Both the position numbers and the translations under genes were made by a program. The notes under the pieces are model-generated. The model was not told where the DNA came from and ran no database searches. It worked only from the letters and a program-made list of their open reading frames with translations. A DNA stretch of 64,000 nucleotides from Streptomyces sp. TG1A-60 (GTDB lineage Bacteria; Actinomycetota; Actinomycetes; Streptomycetales; Streptomycetaceae), in the NCBI RefSeq assembly GCF_037201975.1, contig NZ_CP147520.1, positions 1,736,001 through 1,800,000 of the forward strand, in the 5' to 3' direction. Shown here piece by piece: positions 24,939 through 34,570 of the stretch (positions are counted from its first letter, which is position 1; each line of letters starts with the position of its first letter).

Positions 24939-26464
24939 GCGGCGGCCAGGTGTCCGGCATGACGTCCAAGGCCTCCCTCACGTCCAGGTTCCCTCATCTG
25001 CGGCAGGACTTCGGCGCCTCGCTCGTCGTGTTCCTGGTCGCTCTCCCGCTGTGCGTGGGCGTCGCCGTCGCCTCCGGGGTCCCGGCCGAGCTCGGCCTGG
25101 TCACCGGCATCGTGGGCGGCCTCGTCGCCGGTCTGATGCGCGGCAGCAGCCTGCAGGTCTCCGGCCCGGCGGCCGGTATGACCGTGCTGGTCTTCGAGGC
25201 GGTACGCCAGTTCGGCCTCCCCGCCCTCGGGGTGATCGTGCTCGCCGCGGGCCTGCTCCAGCTCGCCATGGGCGCACTGAGGCTGGGCCGCTGGTTCCGC
25301 GCCATATCCGTCTCCGTCGTCGAGGGCATGCTCGCCGGCATCGGCCTAGTGATCATCGCGGGCCAGCTCTACGCGGCGGCCGGCCTGAAGGCCCCCACCT
25401 CCGGCCTCGACAAGATCGCGGGCCTGCCCGGCGCCTTCGTCGACGCCCTGGGCAGCACCGCCTCGCTCGCCTCCCTCACGGTCGGCGCGGGCACCATCGC
25501 CGTGACGGTGCTGTGGAAGCGTCTGCCGAAGCGGGCCCAGGTGGTGCCCGGCGCGCTCGCCGCGGTCGTCCTGGCCACCGTCGCCACCCTGACCCTCAGC
25601 CTGCCGGTGGCCAACGTCGAGGTGAGGGGCCTGCTGGACGTCATCCAGCCTCCCGGCCTCGACGCCTTCGGGCAGCTGGCGGACGTGGCGATCATCGGCA
25701 CGATCCTCGCCTTCACCCTCATCGCCTCCGCCGAGAGCCTGTTCAGCGCGGCGGCCGTGGACCGGATGCACGACGGGCCGCGCACCGAGTACGACAAGGA
25801 GCTGATGGCCCAGGGCGCCGGCAACACGGTGTGCGGGCTGCTGGGCGCGCTGCCGATGACCGCGGTGATCGTGCGCAGTTCCGCCAACGTGCAGGCCGGC
25901 GCGAAGACGAAGGCGTCCCGTGTCCTGCACGGCGTCTGGCTCCTGCTCTTCGTGGCCCTGCTGCCGGGCGCCCTCGCCCTGATCCCGCTCCCCGCGCTGG
26001 CCGGCATCCTCGTCCACGCGGGCTGGAAGCTGATCCCGTTGCGCGAGATCGTCTCGCTGTGGCGGTCGCACCGGGGCGAGGCGCTGATCCTGGTCACCAC
26101 GGCCGTGGCGATCGTCGCGGTGAACATGTTCGAAGGCGTACTGATCGGTCTGGCCCTCTCCGTGGCCAAGACCGCCTGGGAGGCCTCGCACATCAAGCTG
26201 GAGGTCATAGACAAGGGCGCCGGCCCCGTCCAGGCCTATCTCTCCGGCAACGCGACCTTCCTGCGCCTGCCCAAAATACTGGACGACCTCGAATCCCTCC
26301 CCCAGGACCGCCCGGTGGAACTCCACCTCACCGGCCTCCACCACCTCGACCACGCCTGCCGCACCGCCCTCGAGAACTGGGCGGAACGTCACAGCTCGAC
26401 CGGCACGGAACCGGTACGCATGACGGTTCCGGAACCGGAGAAGGTGACGTCAGGAACCCCCTGA
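24935..26464 (+). CDS. SulP family anion transporter, probable bicarbonate carrier
   Basis: A 509-residue SulP (SLC26-type) transporter with about 12 membrane segments. Family signatures are FLVALPLCVGVAVASGVPA, GLVAGLMRGSSLQVSGPAAG and the NTVCGLLGALPMTAVIVRSSAN region; a short C-terminal STAS-like domain follows at about 430-490. Fusion-like coupling with carbonic anhydrase argues for bicarbonate rather than sulfate, as in BicA-like systems. GTG at 24935 overlaps the upstream stop; an inner ATG at 24959 is an alternative. A strong terminator follows at 26482. Confidence 0.9.
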   Translation: MSGGQVSGMTSKASLTSRFPHLRQDFGASLVVFLVALPLCVGVAVASGVPAELGLVTGIVGGLVAGLMRGSSLQVSGPAAGMTVLVFEAVRQFGLPALGVIVLAAGLLQLAMGALRLGRWFRAISVSVVEGMLAGIGLVIIAGQLYAAAGLKAPTSGLDKIAGLPGAFVDALGSTASLASLTVGAGTIAVTVLWKRLPKRAQVVPGALAAVVLATVATLTLSLPVANVEVRGLLDVIQPPGLDAFGQLADVAIIGTILAFTLIASAESLFSAAAVDRMHDGPRTEYDKELMAQGAGNTVCGLLGALPMTAVIVRSSANVQAGAKTKASRVLHGVWLLLFVALLPGALALIPLPALAGILVHAGWKLIPLREIVSLWRSHRGEALILVTTAVAIVAVNMFEGVLIGLALSVAKTAWEASHIKLEVIDKGAGPVQAYLSGNATFLRLPKILDDLESLPQDRPVELHLTGLHHLDHACRTALENWAERHSSTGTEPVRMTVPEPEKVTSGTP

Positions 26465-26481
26465 CCCTGCCTTGAGACCCC

Positions 26482-26509
26482 GGCGCCCCGGTCCCCGGAC
26501 CGGGGCGCC
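26482..26509 (+). terminator. 13-bp stem, terminator of the carbonic anhydrase-SulP operon
   Basis: GGCGCCCCGGTCC (26482-26494) pairs perfectly with 26497-26509 around a 2-base gap, 18 bases after the SulP stop codon. Confidence 0.7.
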
Positions 26510-26639
26510 ATCGCGTCCCTGACCGCCCGCGCGGCGGCGGCCAACAGCCCGTCCCTCCCCTGACGGCAGTCGACCGAGCCCCCACCCCGGCATATCGTGG
26601 TATTTCCGGGCGAAACAAGACGGCTCGAAGGTGATCGTC

Positions 26640-27446
26640 ATGGTCCAGGAGCTCCTCGTCGCGGCCACAGCAGCCGCCTCCACCGCCCTCGTGTACGTCG
26701 CGGCCGCGGCCCGAGTCGTCAAGCAGTACGAACGCGGCGTGGTCTTCCGCCTCGGCCGCCTGCGAGGCCGGCCCCGATCCCCCGGCTTCACCATGGTCGT
26801 CCCCGGCATCGACCACCTGCGCAAGGTGAACATGCAGATCGTCACGATGCCCGTACCCGCCCAGGAGGGCATCACCCGCGACAACGTCACCGTGCGCGTC
26901 GACGCGGTCGTCTACTTCAAGGTCGTGGACGCGGCGAGCGCGCTCATCACCGTGGAGGACTACAAGTTCGCGGTCTCCCAGATGGCCCAGACCTCCCTCC
27001 GTTCGATCATCGGCAAGAGCGACCTCGACGACCTCCTCTCCAACCGCGAGAAGCTGAACCAGGGCCTGGAGCTGATGATCGACAGCCCAGCCGTCGGCTG
27101 GGGCGTCCAGGTCGACCGCGTAGAGATCAAGGACGTGTCCCTCCCGGAGACCATGAAGCGCTCCATGGCCCGCCAGGCCGAGGCCGACCGCGAACGCCGC
27201 GCCCGCGTCATCAACGCGGACGCCGAGCTGCAGGCCTCCAGAAAACTGGCCGAGGCGGCGAAGGAAATGGCCGACACCCCCTCCGCCCTCCAACTCCGCC
27301 TGCTCCAGACGGTGGTGGCCGTAGCCGCCGAGAAGAACTCCACGCTCGTACTCCCCTTCCCGGTGGAACTGCTCAGATTCCTGGAACGAGCCCAGGCAGG
27401 CCCACCCCCGGACACCCCGCCCCTCCCGCCCCCTCCGACCGAGTGA
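26640..27446 (+). CDS. Slipin/SPFH (band 7) membrane protein
   Basis: A 268-residue slipin. One N-terminal membrane segment is followed by the SPFH domain (KQYERGVVFRLGRLRG; VPAQEGITRDNVTVRVDAVV; VDRVEIKDVSLPETMKRSMA) and a charged coiled coil (QAEADRERRARVINADAELQ), ending in a Pro-rich tail. Such proteins scaffold membrane microdomains; no NfeD partner is adjacent. ATG at 26640 is used because GAAGG (26627-26631) is 8 bases upstream; a GTG at 26631 lies on top of that site. Confidence 0.9.
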   Translation: MVQELLVAATAAASTALVYVAAAARVVKQYERGVVFRLGRLRGRPRSPGFTMVVPGIDHLRKVNMQIVTMPVPAQEGITRDNVTVRVDAVVYFKVVDAASALITVEDYKFAVSQMAQTSLRSIIGKSDLDDLLSNREKLNQGLELMIDSPAVGWGVQVDRVEIKDVSLPETMKRSMARQAEADRERRARVINADAELQASRKLAEAAKEMADTPSALQLRLLQTVVAVAAEKNSTLVLPFPVELLRFLERAQAGPPPDTPPLPPPPTE

Positions 27447-27555
27447 CACGGGAACGACTCCTTCCCACCTCCTACGCGCGTGGTTCACGCGGTCGTGACC
27501 GCGTGATACACACAGGCGGGTCACATCCTGTCCGCCAGCAGGAAGGCTGTCCCCC

Positions 27556-28950
27556 GTGTCAGTGACCCGCCGCCAGGCCCTGGCCCGCTCCGGCGCCCTG
27601 GGCGCAGGCATCGCGTTCACCGGAGCCCTGTCCGAACTCTTCGCGGGCACCGCCGCCGCACAGAGCGGCCTCGGCCACTCCGGTTACGGTCCGCTGATCC
27701 CCGACCCGAACGGCCTGCTCGACCTGCCGAAAGGTTTCCGCTACCGAGTCCTGTCCCGCGAGGGCGACCCTCTGCGTTCCGGTGAGGGCCGGGTCCCCAG
27801 CAACCACGACGGCATGTCCGCCTTCCCCGGCAGACACGGCCGCGTCCACCTCGTCCGCAACCACGAGAACCGCCACAACGGCCGCATCCCGGTCCCCACC
27901 GTCGAGGGGCTCACCTACGACCCGATGGGCAAGGGCGGCTGCACGTCCCTGACTCTCGACGCCCACGGCGAGGTCCGTTCCGAACGGGTCGCCATCGCCG
28001 GCACCGCCGTCAACTGCGCGGGCGGCCCCACCCCTTGGGGCACGTGGCTGACCTGCGAGGAGACCGAGGACAAGGCCGGCACCAACGGCTACACCAAGGA
28101 CCACGGCTTCGTCTTCGAGGTGGACGCGGCGAACCCGCACCGCTCCGGAGCCGTACCGCTGACGGCGATGGGCCGTTTCCAGCACGAGGCGATCGCCGTG
28201 GACCCGCGCCGAGGCGTCGTCTACGAAACGGAGGACGCCTTCGAGCATCCCTTCGGCCTCTTCTACCGTTTCCTCCCCGACAGGCCGAAAGGCCGCCTCG
28301 GTTCACTGCGTGCGGGCGGCCGGCTCCAGGCGCTGCGCGTCCCCGGCGTACCCGACCTGTCCTCCATCCAGGAGACCGGCGCCTGTTTCGAGCGGATCGA
28401 ATGGGTCGACGTCCCCGACCCCCTCGCCTCCCGGACTCCCATCCGCCACCAGGACTTCGGCCCCCAGGGCATCACCCACGCCCAGAAACTGGAAGGCTGT
28501 TACTGGGGCGGCCGGTGCGCCTACTTCGTCTCCTCCTTCGCCCGCGGCGCGGAGGGCTCCGCCGCCGACCACTACGGCCAGATCTGGCGCTACGACCCCG
28601 ACCACCACGCCCTCACCCTTGTCATCGCCTTCGGCCCCGACACCGACACCCAGCTCCCCGGCGAGTCCCCCGACAACATCTGCCTCGCCCCCAGCGGCGG
28701 CCTCATGGTCTGCGAGGACGGCAACGGCACCCAATACGTCTACGGCGTCACCCGCCATGGCCACGTCTACGCCATGGCCCGCAACGCCCAGGCGATCACG
28801 TCAGCCGCTGTGGCGGGCGGCACCTCCACCGCCCCGGAACAGGGCGAGTTCGCCGGTGTCACCTTCTCCCCCGACGGTGACACGATGTACCTCAACTGCT
28901 ACACCCCGGGTACGACCTTCGCGGTGACGGGGCCGTGGCGTCGTACCTGA
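27556..28950 (+). CDS. PhoX-like (DUF839) Tat-exported protein
   Basis: A 464-residue protein with a Tat-type signal (TRRQALARSGALGAGIAF) and a DUF839/PhoX-like six-bladed propeller. Seen are VRNHENRHNG, WGTWLTCEETED, HEAIAVDPRRGVVYETEDAF and a late SPDGDTMYLNCY. PhoX enzymes are Ca/Fe alkaline phosphatases; this protein keeps several acidic and His residues of the metal site, but substrate is not certain. GTG at 27556 has AGGAAGG 9 bases upstream. A terminator lies at 28964. No Pho box was recognised. Confidence 0.85.
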   Translation: MSVTRRQALARSGALGAGIAFTGALSELFAGTAAAQSGLGHSGYGPLIPDPNGLLDLPKGFRYRVLSREGDPLRSGEGRVPSNHDGMSAFPGRHGRVHLVRNHENRHNGRIPVPTVEGLTYDPMGKGGCTSLTLDAHGEVRSERVAIAGTAVNCAGGPTPWGTWLTCEETEDKAGTNGYTKDHGFVFEVDAANPHRSGAVPLTAMGRFQHEAIAVDPRRGVVYETEDAFEHPFGLFYRFLPDRPKGRLGSLRAGGRLQALRVPGVPDLSSIQETGACFERIEWVDVPDPLASRTPIRHQDFGPQGITHAQKLEGCYWGGRCAYFVSSFARGAEGSAADHYGQIWRYDPDHHALTLVIAFGPDTDTQLPGESPDNICLAPSGGLMVCEDGNGTQYVYGVTRHGHVYAMARNAQAITSAAVAGGTSTAPEQGEFAGVTFSPDGDTMYLNCYTPGTTFAVTGPWRRT

Positions 28951-28963
28951 CCTGACCAGCGCG

Positions 28964-28988
28964 GGGGCCGCCCGAAGACGGCCCCTTT
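28964..28988 (+). terminator. Rho-independent-type terminator after the PhoX-like gene
   Basis: GGGGCCG (28964-28970) pairs with CGGCCCC (28979-28985), followed by TTT. It begins 14 bases after the stop codon. Confidence 0.65.
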
Positions 28989-29218
28989 CATGCTCCCCGC
29001 GTACATTTCCCCGCTGATGCCGCCGGCCTGAACGCGCGTGGACGGCCCATCGCCGTACACGCGCGTTCGACGGACAGGGCGAGAGACCGGTGGGCGCCGC
29101 CCCTGCGGTACGACGCGCATGCGGCCTCATCGCCCAGACGGGTGAGTTTGCGCCGGACTCCCGGAAACCCGGTAGCGGAACCGACAATCCGCAGATCCCA
29201 CCCCTTTACGTTCATCCG

Positions 29219-30109
<891 letters not shown>

Positions 30110-30222
30110 AGCCCTCCTCCGCACGGTCGCTCTACGCTGGACGTACGAGCGACTACCGCGGCACCGAACCGACGACCGGGCGACCGGCCGAGGTTCGGGC
30201 CTGCGCTCAGGCCTCCGCTCGG

Positions 30223-30369
30223 GTGGCGCAGACCACGGCCGACGGCCCGCCCTTCGCCGACTGCGTGCTGTGCCAGAGACCCACCGAGTACCCGGAGTCC
30301 TACAAGGGGATCACCCTGTGTCCGGTGTGCGAGTGGCGGGAGGCCGAGCGGGCCGCCTGCTCAGGCTGA
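30223..30369 (+). CDS. Small zinc-ribbon-like protein
   Basis: A 48-residue frame with two CxxC pairs (CVLC and CPVC) separated by PTEYPESYKGITL, ending in CEWREAERAACSG. Paired CxxC motifs at this distance suggest a small zinc-binding ribbon. GTG at 30223 is a provisional start without a clear ribosome site; the coding part could begin earlier. It overlaps the end of the convergent ABC permease gene by 9 bases. Confidence 0.5.
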   Translation: MAQTTADGPPFADCVLCQRPTEYPESYKGITLCPVCEWREAERAACSG

Positions 30370-31032
30370 GCGTCGGGTCGTCAGGGCACAGGCCACGGCG
30401 GTGGCGACCGCCGCGAGGAGCCCGGCTGCGGCCAGGGGCAGGACGGGTACCGGGATGGTCCCGTGCCGCGAGCCGTCGACCAGGGCGGTGACCGCCGCCC
30501 GCGCCGGGGAGCCGGCCACCACCAGGGCCAGCAGCGCGCCGAGGAGCAGGGCGGGGACGGCCCGGCCCCGCGAGCGCAGCAGAGGCCAGTTCGTGAGCGC
30601 GCCGACGGCCGTGCCGAGGAGGGCGCATGCGAGGGCGGCCAGCAGTCCGGCGCCGCCCGCCGGGATCGCCTCCACGCGTGTCTGGTGGTCCGTGCTCGTG
30701 GGGGCACTGATGATCGTGACGACGACCGTGGCCACCGTCCCGAGGAGCGCCGCCGCCGAGAGCGCGACCAGGACGCAGGCCAGGTGCGCCCGGCCCGGAC
30801 CGGCCGCCGCGCCCGCACAACTGCGGGCCGCCGGGGGCTCGTTGGTGGCACAGATCCGCATCAGCCACGCGGCCACGGGCAGCAGCGCGGCGGCCGTGTA
30901 GCCGAGCGAGTCGAGCACCGGCTGCCCGTTCTGCACGCCGATGCCGAGGAACGCCGCGTACAGGATGACGGGCGCCAGCCATCTCTGGGAGCGGACGAGG
31001 AGGGCGGCCTGGTAGCGGAGGAGGGCGGTCAT
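30361..31032 (-). CDS. ABC transporter membrane protein
   Basis: A 223-residue protein with about six hydrophobic segments (RWLAPVILYAAFLGIG; LACVLVALSAAALLGTVATV; AVPALLLGALLALVVAG). It has no conserved permease motif, as is usual for ABC-2-like exporter subunits. Its ATG overlaps the stop of the ATPase gene by one base (TGATG), so the two form an operon and a transporter. The substrate is unknown. Confidence 0.75.
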   Translation of the reverse strand: MTALLRYQAALLVRSQRWLAPVILYAAFLGIGVQNGQPVLDSLGYTAAALLPVAAWLMRICATNEPPAARSCAGAAAGPGRAHLACVLVALSAAALLGTVATVVVTIISAPTSTDHQTRVEAIPAGGAGLLAALACALLGTAVGALTNWPLLRSRGRAVPALLLGALLALVVAGSPARAAVTALVDGSRHGTIPVPVLPLAAAGLLAAVATAVACALTTRRSA

Positions 31033-31964
31033 CAGGAGCTTTCCACTTCCGGTTCGGCCAGGGCCGCGGATGCGGGTGAGTCGGCCGGCTCGGGCGCCGG
31101 ACCCACGCTCACGACGTGCCAGGGCGGACGAGCCCCCAGCAACGCCCTGAGCAGCGTGTCCGACCGAGTCTCCGGGATGGTGAATCGGTGTTCACCGGAG
31201 CCGGTTTCCTCGTGGGTCGTCACCCATTTCCTTATCTCGTCCGGGACTTGGGGACCTGGCCGCCCCTGCCCCTCGACGACGACGGACACGGCCGCCGAAG
31301 CGTCGTCGCCCGCCTCCGCCCGCGGAGTCCCCCTCGCCTCACGGAGGTCGAGCGCTCCCTCGATCACCGCGTACGTCGCGTCCGGCACTCCTGTCAGCCG
31401 GCGCTGGTCATGGTCGACGAACACGACCGCGGCCCCGGCTGTCGTACGCTCGGCAACCACGCGCTCCAACTCCTCCCGGGCGTCGGCGTCCAGGCCGGTC
31501 CAGGCCTCGTCGAGGACGAGCAACTCGGGGTCGGCGAGCAGGGCCTGGGCCACGGCGACCTTCTGGCTGCTGCCCTTGGAGAGTTCCGCCATCGGCGTGC
31601 GGGCGTGCTCGGCGGCCCCGAAGCGCTCCAGCCACTCGTCGGCGGCGCGGGCGGCGGCCGGGCGGTCCAGGCCGTGCACCGCGCCGAGGTGGGTGAGGTA
31701 CCCGGCGGCCGTGAAGGGCAGCGCGGCGGGGAAGCGTTCGGGGACGTACGCCGTGCGCGGGCGCCCCGTCGCCCGCCCCTCCGTGGGCGCGTCGATCCCG
31801 GCGAGGACGCGGAGCAGCGTCGACTTGCCGGTGCCGTTCGCGCCCTCCACCCGGATCAGCGCGCCGGGAGCGATCTCCAGGTCGACGCCGCGCAGGACCC
31901 AGGGACCGCGGACCCCGTAACGGCGGCCGACACCCTCCAGCCTCAGCAGTAACTCACGTTCCAT
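31032..31964 (-). CDS. ABC transporter ATP-binding protein
   Basis: A 310-residue ABC ATPase. Walker A is GANGTGKSTLLRVLAG, the signature is LSKGSSQKVAVAQALL (LSKGS in place of LSGGQ), Walker B is LLVLDEAWTGLD and the switch His is in FVDHDQRR. About 80 residues after the ATPase core form an extra, mostly charged tail without a known domain. ATG at 31964 is followed directly by the fold. Divergent from the Pth2-type hydrolase gene, with 70 bases between starts. Confidence 0.9.
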   Translation of the reverse strand: MERELLLRLEGVGRRYGVRGPWVLRGVDLEIAPGALIRVEGANGTGKSTLLRVLAGIDAPTEGRATGRPRTAYVPERFPAALPFTAAGYLTHLGAVHGLDRPAAARAADEWLERFGAAEHARTPMAELSKGSSQKVAVAQALLADPELLVLDEAWTGLDADAREELERVVAERTTAGAAVVFVDHDQRRLTGVPDATYAVIEGALDLREARGTPRAEAGDDASAAVSVVVEGQGRPGPQVPDEIRKWVTTHEETGSGEHRFTIPETRSDTLLRALLGARPPWHVVSVGPAPEPADSPASAALAEPEVESS

Positions 31965-32034
31965 GCCCCCATCCTCGTACAGGTGCGCGACTACAGGTGG
32001 CGGGAACGGGTCTTCCGCCTGGCAGACTGGGCGG

Positions 32035-32805
32035 GTGACCACCAGCGACCCGACCCCTGCTGCCACCTCTGCCTCGGTCTCCCGCTCGGCCCCGGCCCCC
32101 ACCCCCACACGGGACAACCCCTTCCGCCACGCGCGGACCTCGCGCGACGAGGCGCCGCAGTTCGTGCTGCCCCTGGTCGCCCGCGTCGAGCGGGCCGCTC
32201 CCCCGGCGCGTACGGACGCGCTGGAGACGGCCGCGCGGGCGGTGCTGGTGCTGCTGAGCGACGTACGGACGCTGGGGGACGGCGAGTGGGCCGAGGCGGT
32301 GCGGAGCTGGCAGGACGCGCGGATCCGGAAGGTGGTGCGGCGGGCGCGCGGCGCGGAGTGGCGGCGGGCCGCGTCCCTGCCGGGGATCACGGTGTCGGGC
32401 AAGTCGGCCGAGGTGCGCGTCTTTCCGCCCGTCCCGCTCGACGGCTGGCCCAAGGACCTGGCCCGTCTCCAGGTCTCCGGCACGGACCTGGAGGATCCGG
32501 AGCCGCCGGCCGGCCCCGACCCCGCCGCCCCGGTGCTGTGGCTGAACCCCGAGGTGGGGATGTCGGCCGGCAAGGCGATGGCGCAGGCGGGCCACGCCGC
32601 CCAGCTCGCCTGGTGGGACCTTTCCGGCACGGCCCGCGCGGCCTGGCGCGACGCGGGCTTCCCGCTCGCCGTGCGCACTGCCGCCCCCGACCGATGGCAG
32701 GCCCTCACCAGCGCCGGCCTGCCTCTCGTCCGCGACGCGGGCTTCACGGAAGTCGCCCCGGGCTCCAGCACGGTGGTCGCGGACCATCGGGTCCTGCGCG
32801 GCTGA
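32035..32805 (+). CDS. Peptidyl-tRNA hydrolase Pth2-like protein
   Basis: A 256-residue protein. The last third ([20 protein letters not shown], then [10 protein letters not shown]) matches the PTH2 fold, whose conserved Lys and Gln/His near the first helix are retained ([12 protein letters not shown]). The N-terminal 140 residues are an actinobacterial extension with no assigned domain. Pth2 enzymes release peptides from peptidyl-tRNA. GTG at 32035 starts with a Thr/Ala/Pro-rich leader; a later start cannot be excluded. Confidence 0.75.
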   Translation: MTTSDPTPAATSASVSRSAPAPTPTRDNPFRHARTSRDEAPQFVLPLVARVERAAPPARTDALETAARAVLVLLSDVRTLGDGEWAEAVRSWQDARIRKVVRRARGAEWRRAASLPGITVSGKSAEVRVFPPVPLDGWPKDLARLQVSGTDLEDPEPPAGPDPAAPVLWLNPEVGMSAGKAMAQAGHAAQLAWWDLSGTARAAWRDAGFPLAVRTAAPDRWQALTSAGLPLVRDAGFTEVAPGSSTVVADHRVLRG

Positions 32806-33118
32806 GCCGGGCCCTCCCGGCCCGCACGAGGCTCGTTCCCGGCCCCGCGCGAAGCTCTTCGCACGACCTTTCTGGCGCGTCCCGACGGGACCGGCGCGAA
32901 CCGCGGGCGTGGCAGCCGGAGGGACGCGGTCGGAAGCCCGCCGTGGGCTCGGCCGGCAGGCCGGAGGAAGCTCAAATGTTGCTCTGAAGGTTCCCTCCCC
33001 GGGGTTCGGCCCCGGCCGCCGGGGCCATGACCTGGTCACGCCGGAACACGGGTCCGCCGCAAGGAGACGCACACCCGGTCCTGGTGAAGCCGTGACCGAA
33101 GTGACCGAGGAGGGGACG
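32806..33118. other. Intergenic region before the DUF692 gene
   Basis: About 310 bases with no convincing gene. It carries the promoter of the DUF692 gene; an AT-rich step (CAAATGTTGCTCTGAAGGTT near 32973-32992) is the likeliest promoter zone. Confidence 0.4.
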
Positions 33119-34441
33119 ATGGAGCAGATCACACAGTTGGGGACGGGGATCGGCTGGCGGCCGGAGATCGCCGACGCCGTCGAGCGCATGGCCGGGCCGG
33201 CCGGCGGTGTCGACTGGGTGGAGGTGGTCGCCGAGAACGTCTGTCCGGACCACATCCCCCAGTCGCTGCTGCGCCTGCGCGAGCGCGGCGTCACGGTCGT
33301 ACCGCACGGCGTCTCCCTCGGCCTCGGCGGCGCCGACCGCCCCGACGAGCAGCGGCTGCGGAACCTGGCCGGGCGCGCGGAGGCCCTGGGCGCGCCCCTC
33401 GTCACGGAGCACATCGCGTTCGTACGGGCCGGGGGTGCCCTCACCGCGTCGCCGCAGTGGGAGGCCGGCCATCTGCTGCCGGTGCCCCGTACCCGGGACG
33501 CGCTGGACGTGCTCTGCGAGAACGTCCGCATCGCCCAGGACTCGCTGCCCGTGCCGCTGGCCCTGGAGAACATCGCGGCCCTCATCGACTGGCCGGGCGA
33601 GGAGATGACGGAGGGGCAGTTCCTGTACGACCTCGTCGACCGCACCGGGGTGCGGCTCCTCATCGACGTGGCGAACCTCCACACCAACCACGTCAACCGG
33701 GGCGAGGACCCGGCGAAGGCGCTCGACGAGCTGCCGGTCGAGGCCATCGCGTACGTCCATGTAGCGGGCGGGTTCGAGCGTGACGGCGTCTGGCACGACA
33801 GCCACGCACACCCCGTGCCCCCACAGGTCCTCGACGTCCTCGCGGACCTCGCCTCCCGGGTGACCCCGCCGGGGGTCCTCCTGGAACGCGACGAGAACTT
33901 CCCCGGGCCTGACGAACTGGAGCGGGAGCTGGGCGCGATCCGGGGGGTGCTGGAGAAGGCCGAGGTGCGCGGGCGCGAGGAGCGGGCGCCGTCCGCCGGG
34001 CGAGACTGCGTCGAGGAGGCCGAGCCCGCCGCCCGGCAGCGGCTCGGGCTCGTGCAGGTCTCGCTGCTGTCCGCGCTGGTCGCGGGGACGCCGGTGCCGG
34101 AGGGGTTCGACCGGGTGCGGCTGGGCGTCCAGGCGCGGGCCCTCGCGGCCAAGCGGGCGGACCTCGTGGCGAAGGTCGCGCCGGAACTCCGGGACATCCT
34201 CGGCACGTCGTACCGGCCCACCTTCGTCGCGTACGCGCAGGGCCACCCGATGGCCGACGGCTACCGGCGTGACGCCCTCTCCTTCGCCGAGCACGTGCTG
34301 CTCACGGGCGCGCCCGAGGACACGGACGCCCAGCGCGAGCTGCGCCGGTGGTGGCTGGAGCGCTCGGGTCCGGCCCCGCTCTCGCAGAGCCCGACGGCCC
34401 GGCTGGCCCGCGCGACCCGCCGGGTGCTGCTACGACGCTGA
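33119..34441 (+). CDS. DUF692 (MbnB/TglH-like) iron enzyme with extra C-terminal domain
   Basis: A 440-residue protein. Residues 1-280 form a DUF692 TIM barrel with likely metal ligands in [59 protein letters not shown] and [13 protein letters not shown]692 enzymes such as MbnB and TglH use a multinuclear iron site to modify Cys in ribosomal peptides, with a partner protein. Residues 300-440 form a second, helical domain ([40 protein letters not shown]) that may replace the separate partner. No precursor peptide gene is visible next to it. ATG at 33119 has GAGGAGG upstream; a GTG at 33092 is possible. Confidence 0.85.
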   Translation: MEQITQLGTGIGWRPEIADAVERMAGPAGGVDWVEVVAENVCPDHIPQSLLRLRERGVTVVPHGVSLGLGGADRPDEQRLRNLAGRAEALGAPLVTEHIAFVRAGGALTASPQWEAGHLLPVPRTRDALDVLCENVRIAQDSLPVPLALENIAALIDWPGEEMTEGQFLYDLVDRTGVRLLIDVANLHTNHVNRGEDPAKALDELPVEAIAYVHVAGGFERDGVWHDSHAHPVPPQVLDVLADLASRVTPPGVLLERDENFPGPDELERELGAIRGVLEKAEVRGREERAPSAGRDCVEEAEPAARQRLGLVQVSLLSALVAGTPVPEGFDRVRLGVQARALAAKRADLVAKVAPELRDILGTSYRPTFVAYAQGHPMADGYRRDALSFAEHVLLTGAPEDTDAQRELRRWWLERSGPAPLSQSPTARLARATRRVLLRR

Positions 34442-34570
34442 GCCGGGGCGTTCATCCCAAGGTGGGCCGCCCCTCGAAAGCAGCGGCGACACAGACGACC
34501 GGTGGTTTATTTCTACCTCTTTCAAAGCACATATCCCTTTTGTCGCTGTCGTGCTGCGGAGGGATTCTCG

